Source of the DNA: a virus
IMG/VR virus record: IMGVR_UViG_3300031787_000735
Span: 1-25,867 of that record
Direction: 5' to 3' (one strand)
DNA length: 25,867 bases
The position numbers and the translations under genes are program-made. Below are positions 24,283 through 25,867 of this stretch, piece after piece. Below the pieces are notes generated by a model that was not told the DNA's origin, searched no databases, and saw nothing but the letters and a program-made list of their open reading frames with translations. Within the stretch, counting starts at the first letter, position 1, and each line of letters opens with the position of its first letter.

Positions 24283-24868
24283 ATGCCTTCACAACCCAGA
24301 GTTGCCAGTCTTTATGGATAATAGTCAGTTCGTTCTTGTGTCTGTCTACGAATGTGTTGATTCCTGGCATAGGACGGTAGGCATCACCCTTGCCATCACT
24401 CCACTCGTAATCATCAAAAGCAATTACTCCTCCTGGCTTAAGACATAACCAAGATAACTCAGCATCAAGCAGTACGCCTACGGCTGTATGGTCTGCATCA
24501 ATATAAATAAAATCATAGTAGTCAAGTGGTGCTGCCTTAAGCCATTCAATGCTACTGCCCTTGAACTTGGTCAGGTTCTTATATCCGCGAATCTTGTAAT
24601 CGTAGGCTGACTCAACGTCAGAGAAGTTCATCTTGTGGTGTTCTTCTTCGTCTGAACCCTGCCAGGTATCAACATCGGTCAGGTGATTGGATGAGTCAGT
24701 AAGGATGTTATCTAGTAACCATACGCTAGCATCGCCAGTGAAGGCTCCAAGTTGCAGGAACTGTAGGTCAGTATGACCCTTGAATGGTTGAAGAAGTTTC
24801 TCAAAGTTCTCTTGGGCTGGAGTGGATTCGAACCAGTTAGGGAACTCGACACGCCGAGTCTCTGTCAA
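24281..24868 (-). CDS. SAM-dependent methyltransferase (Methyltransf_24-like)
   Basis: 195 residues from TTG at 24868, chosen because AAAGGTG lies about five bases upstream; a TTG at 24883 would add five residues with a worse ribosome site. Motif I is FLQLGAFTGDAS (37-48), an acidic DVDTW follows (65-69), the core strand is DFIYIDADH (119-127), and LKPGGVIAFDDYEW (143-156) is the post-I region. This arrangement matches class I methyltransferases that act on sugars or other small molecules, not the DNA type (no NPPY or PC motif). It is the only leftward gene and converges on the late operon. With the glycosyltransferase it may modify a glycan, which is inference. Confidence 0.82.
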   Translation of the reverse strand: MTETRRVEFPNWFESTPAQENFEKLLQPFKGHTDLQFLQLGAFTGDASVWLLDNILTDSSNHLTDVDTWQGSDEEEHHKMNFSDVESAYDYKIRGYKNLTKFKGSSIEWLKAAPLDYYDFIYIDADHTAVGVLLDAELSWLCLKPGGVIAFDDYEWSDGKGDAYRPMPGINTFVDRHKNELTIIHKDWQLWVVKA

Positions 24869-24869
24869 T

Positions 24870-24899
24870 TTGACACCTTTCAAAAACCTTGACTATAAT
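24870..24899 (+). promoter_or_regulatory. consensus sigma-70-type promoter
   Basis: TTGACA at 24870-24875 and TATAAT at 24894-24899, both perfect, 18 bases apart. Transcription would start near 24906, just inside the AT-rich inverted repeat, and read the nuclease genes from 25071. A weaker second pair, TTGACT (24889-24894) and TATCAT (24912-24917) with 17 bases between, overlaps it. The promoter touches the start of the leftward methyltransferase gene, so the two may interfere. Confidence 0.72.
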
Positions 24900-24900
24900 T

Positions 24901-24972
24901 GATATATAATATATCATATATAATATATAGGGGCGAAGCCCCTTATATATATAATATAATATATATTATATC
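24901..24972. repeat. long AT-rich inverted repeat with GGGGC-GAA-GCCCC tip
   Basis: Two arms of about 30 bases made almost only of A and T (24901-24929 and 24943-24972) are near reverse complements. Between them GGGGC (24930-24934) and GCCCC (24938-24942) close a GAA loop. It could extrude as a cruciform in DNA or form a tall hairpin at the 5' end of RNA. It may be a replication-start or regulator-binding site; I see no iterons. Confidence 0.85.
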
Positions 24973-24995
24973 TCTAGTAAGTTACAACTGAATAT

Positions 24996-25070
24996 TGCAT
25001 AGCCCCGATATGTCGAGTACTCTCCTGTCCTCCATAAAGGGGCTGTGCATCTAATCGACAGGAGCAACAT
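24996..25070 (+). promoter_or_regulatory. structured leader over the nuclease ribosome site
   Basis: TGCATAGCCCC (24996-25006) pairs with GGGGCTGTGCA (25039-25049), 11 pairs with one G-U. The ribosome site in GACAGGAG (25057-25064) is perfectly complementary to CTCCTGTC (25022-25029). The overlapping TCGACA (25055-25060) can instead pair with TGTCGA (25011-25016). These pairings exclude one another, so the leader could switch translation of the ATG at 25071 on or off. Confidence 0.6.
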
Positions 25071-25259
25071 ATGATTCAACTGCAGGGCTACGAATTACCA
25101 GCCCATATATCTTACTCAGCATTCACAACTTACCTGACCTGTGGCTATCAGTATTACCTAGGTCGATTACTCCAAGTACCTGAAGAGCCAAGCATTTGGT
25201 CTGCAGGTGGACGAGCATTCCACGCAGCAACTGAAGAGTGGGACTTAGCCAATGACTAA
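25071..25259 (+). CDS. N-terminal part of a Cas4/RecB-like nuclease (split)
   Basis: 62 residues behind AGGAG. HISYSAFTTYLTCGYQYYLG is the typical start of phage RecB/Cas4-like exonucleases, with Cys24 in the place of the first iron-sulphur Cys. WSAGGRAFHAATEEW carries His51 of nuclease motif I. The frame stops at 25257-25259, far short of the usual 250-300 residues, while the rest of the enzyme continues in another frame from 25252. It may be a true split gene made as two chains, a programmed shift, or a sequencing frameshift. It cannot be active alone because the metal-binding Asp and Lys residues are in the next frame. Confidence 0.75.
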   Translation: MIQLQGYELPAHISYSAFTTYLTCGYQYYLGRLLQVPEEPSIWSAGGRAFHAATEEWDLAND

Positions 25260-25854
25260 TGATTTTTGGACAACTGCTTGGGCTAAAGAGACAAGAGACT
25301 TAGACCTGACTAAAGCCCGCGTTGCGGGCAGAGCAACCAAGTTAAATCCTAATAAGGAAGATGCTGCTTGGTGGAACGAGATGGGTCCACAGTGGGTCAA
25401 CAACTACATCGCTTGGCGCAAAGCCAACACCGATTGGAAACTATGGCGCACACCTCAAGGTGCTAAAGCCATCGAACTAGAACTCAATCCCATCATTGCG
25501 GACGTGCCCGTGAAGATGGTGATTGACCGTGTCTTTGAGGTTAATGGCGAGTTGGTTATCGTTGACCTTAAGACATCAGCAAGACGACCAACATCTGACC
25601 TACAACTCGGCTTCTACAAAGTCGGGTTAGAGATGATGCTTGGCGTTACCGTCAATCAAGGAAACTACTGGATGTCCAGAGATTCTGGGACAGGAGAGAT
25701 GATTGACCTGAGTAGATATACCCTCGATATGCTCGAGTATCTTGTGTCGGGCTTCGATAAGGCTCGCAAGGCTGGTATATTTCTCCCCAACCTATCCAGT
25801 TGCAGTTACTGTGGACTCACAGAACACTGCCAATTTACGAAAGAGAAACAATGA
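25252..25854 (+). CDS. C-terminal part of a Cas4/RecB-like PD-(D/E)XK nuclease (split)
   Basis: 200 residues. Asp92 in VIDRVFEVNGELVIVDLKTS and the DLK at 105-107 form the PD-(D/E)XK core, and Gln118-x3-Tyr122 (QLGFYK) is the following RecB-type motif. CSYCGLTEHC (184-193) gives three Cys (184, 187, 193), matching the three C-terminal iron-sulphur ligands of Cas4-like enzymes, while the fourth is in the preceding frame. The ATG at 25252 overlaps the previous stop by eight bases, so translation may be coupled. Such nucleases act on DNA ends in phage replication or recombination. There are no Cas1/Cas2 genes or CRISPR array here. Confidence 0.83.
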   Translation: MTNDFWTTAWAKETRDLDLTKARVAGRATKLNPNKEDAAWWNEMGPQWVNNYIAWRKANTDWKLWRTPQGAKAIELELNPIIADVPVKMVIDRVFEVNGELVIVDLKTSARRPTSDLQLGFYKVGLEMMLGVTVNQGNYWMSRDSGTGEMIDLSRYTLDMLEYLVSGFDKARKAGIFLPNLSSCSYCGLTEHCQFTKEKQ

Positions 25855-25867
25855 CTAACGACGATTG
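25851..25867 (+). CDS. start of a further gene (partial)
   Basis: ATG overlaps the nuclease TGA (ATGA) and opens MTNDD before the window ends. The junction bases CAATGACTAA are identical to those at the start of the second nuclease frame (25250-25259). It is too short to identify, but it shows that the rightward operon continues. Confidence 0.55.

Noticed and set aside
24281-24868. DNA methyltransferase that could explain the missing palindromes
   Set aside because: The protein lacks the (D/N/S)PP(Y/F) or PC catalytic motifs of DNA methylases; its motifs fit small-molecule methyltransferases.
25071-25854. A CRISPR-Cas locus, because of the Cas4-like nuclease
   Set aside because: There is no Cas1, Cas2, effector or repeat array. 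Cas4/RecB-like exonucleases are common as ordinary phage replication or recombination genes.

Overview
The window is a late (structural and lysis) region of a tailed double-stranded DNA phage, plus the first genes of a second operon. It is tightly packed: most cistrons join through ATGA, GTGA or TAATG overlaps, and no gap exceeds about 190 bases. The major capsid protein resembles the N4-gp56 type (HK97 fold). There is no visible tape-measure, sheath or tail-tube gene, and a 1743-residue virion protein lies between the head genes, so I infer a short-tailed (podovirus-like) virion. Base composition is moderate (GC in the mid-40s by eye), coding is lysine-rich, and the gene set resembles metagenomic phages attributed to aquatic Actinobacteria. 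The host assignment is a low-confidence inference.

Layout. 1-126 is the tail end of a gene, perhaps portal. 141-677 is an HslV/proteasome-beta-like Ntn hydrolase in the position of a prohead protease. 674-9376 holds small unknown proteins, the giant virion protein and two further candidate internal virion proteins, one with eight NTGNV repeats. 9503-11213 holds scaffold and major capsid protein. 11275-13193 is a string of tiny, mostly lysine-rich genes. 13190-14122 is a connector-like protein. 14131-20308 is a large tail-fibre array with a C1q-like tip, three tandem paralogous tip proteins and three small helical accessory proteins. 20325-21050 is a GT-A glycosyltransferase. 21059-23272 is a large tail protein. 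23273-24199 is the lysis cassette (membrane protein, M15 peptidase endolysin, holin), closed by a strong terminator at 24238-24282.

The last 1.6 kb is a control region and the start of another module. A SAM-dependent methyltransferase is on the minus strand, converging on the late operon. Beside it, pointing right, is a textbook promoter (TTGACA, 18 bases, TATAAT), a long AT-rich inverted repeat and a leader that can fold in competing ways over the ribosome-binding site. The leader precedes a Cas4/RecB-like nuclease whose active site and iron-sulphur cysteines are split between two overlapping reading frames.

The most striking global signal is an absence. Reading the window by eye I find no copy of five four-base palindromes (GATC, GGCC, CCGG, AGCT, CATG), while other four-base palindromes are present. 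This needs a string count, but if confirmed it points to very strong selection by host restriction.
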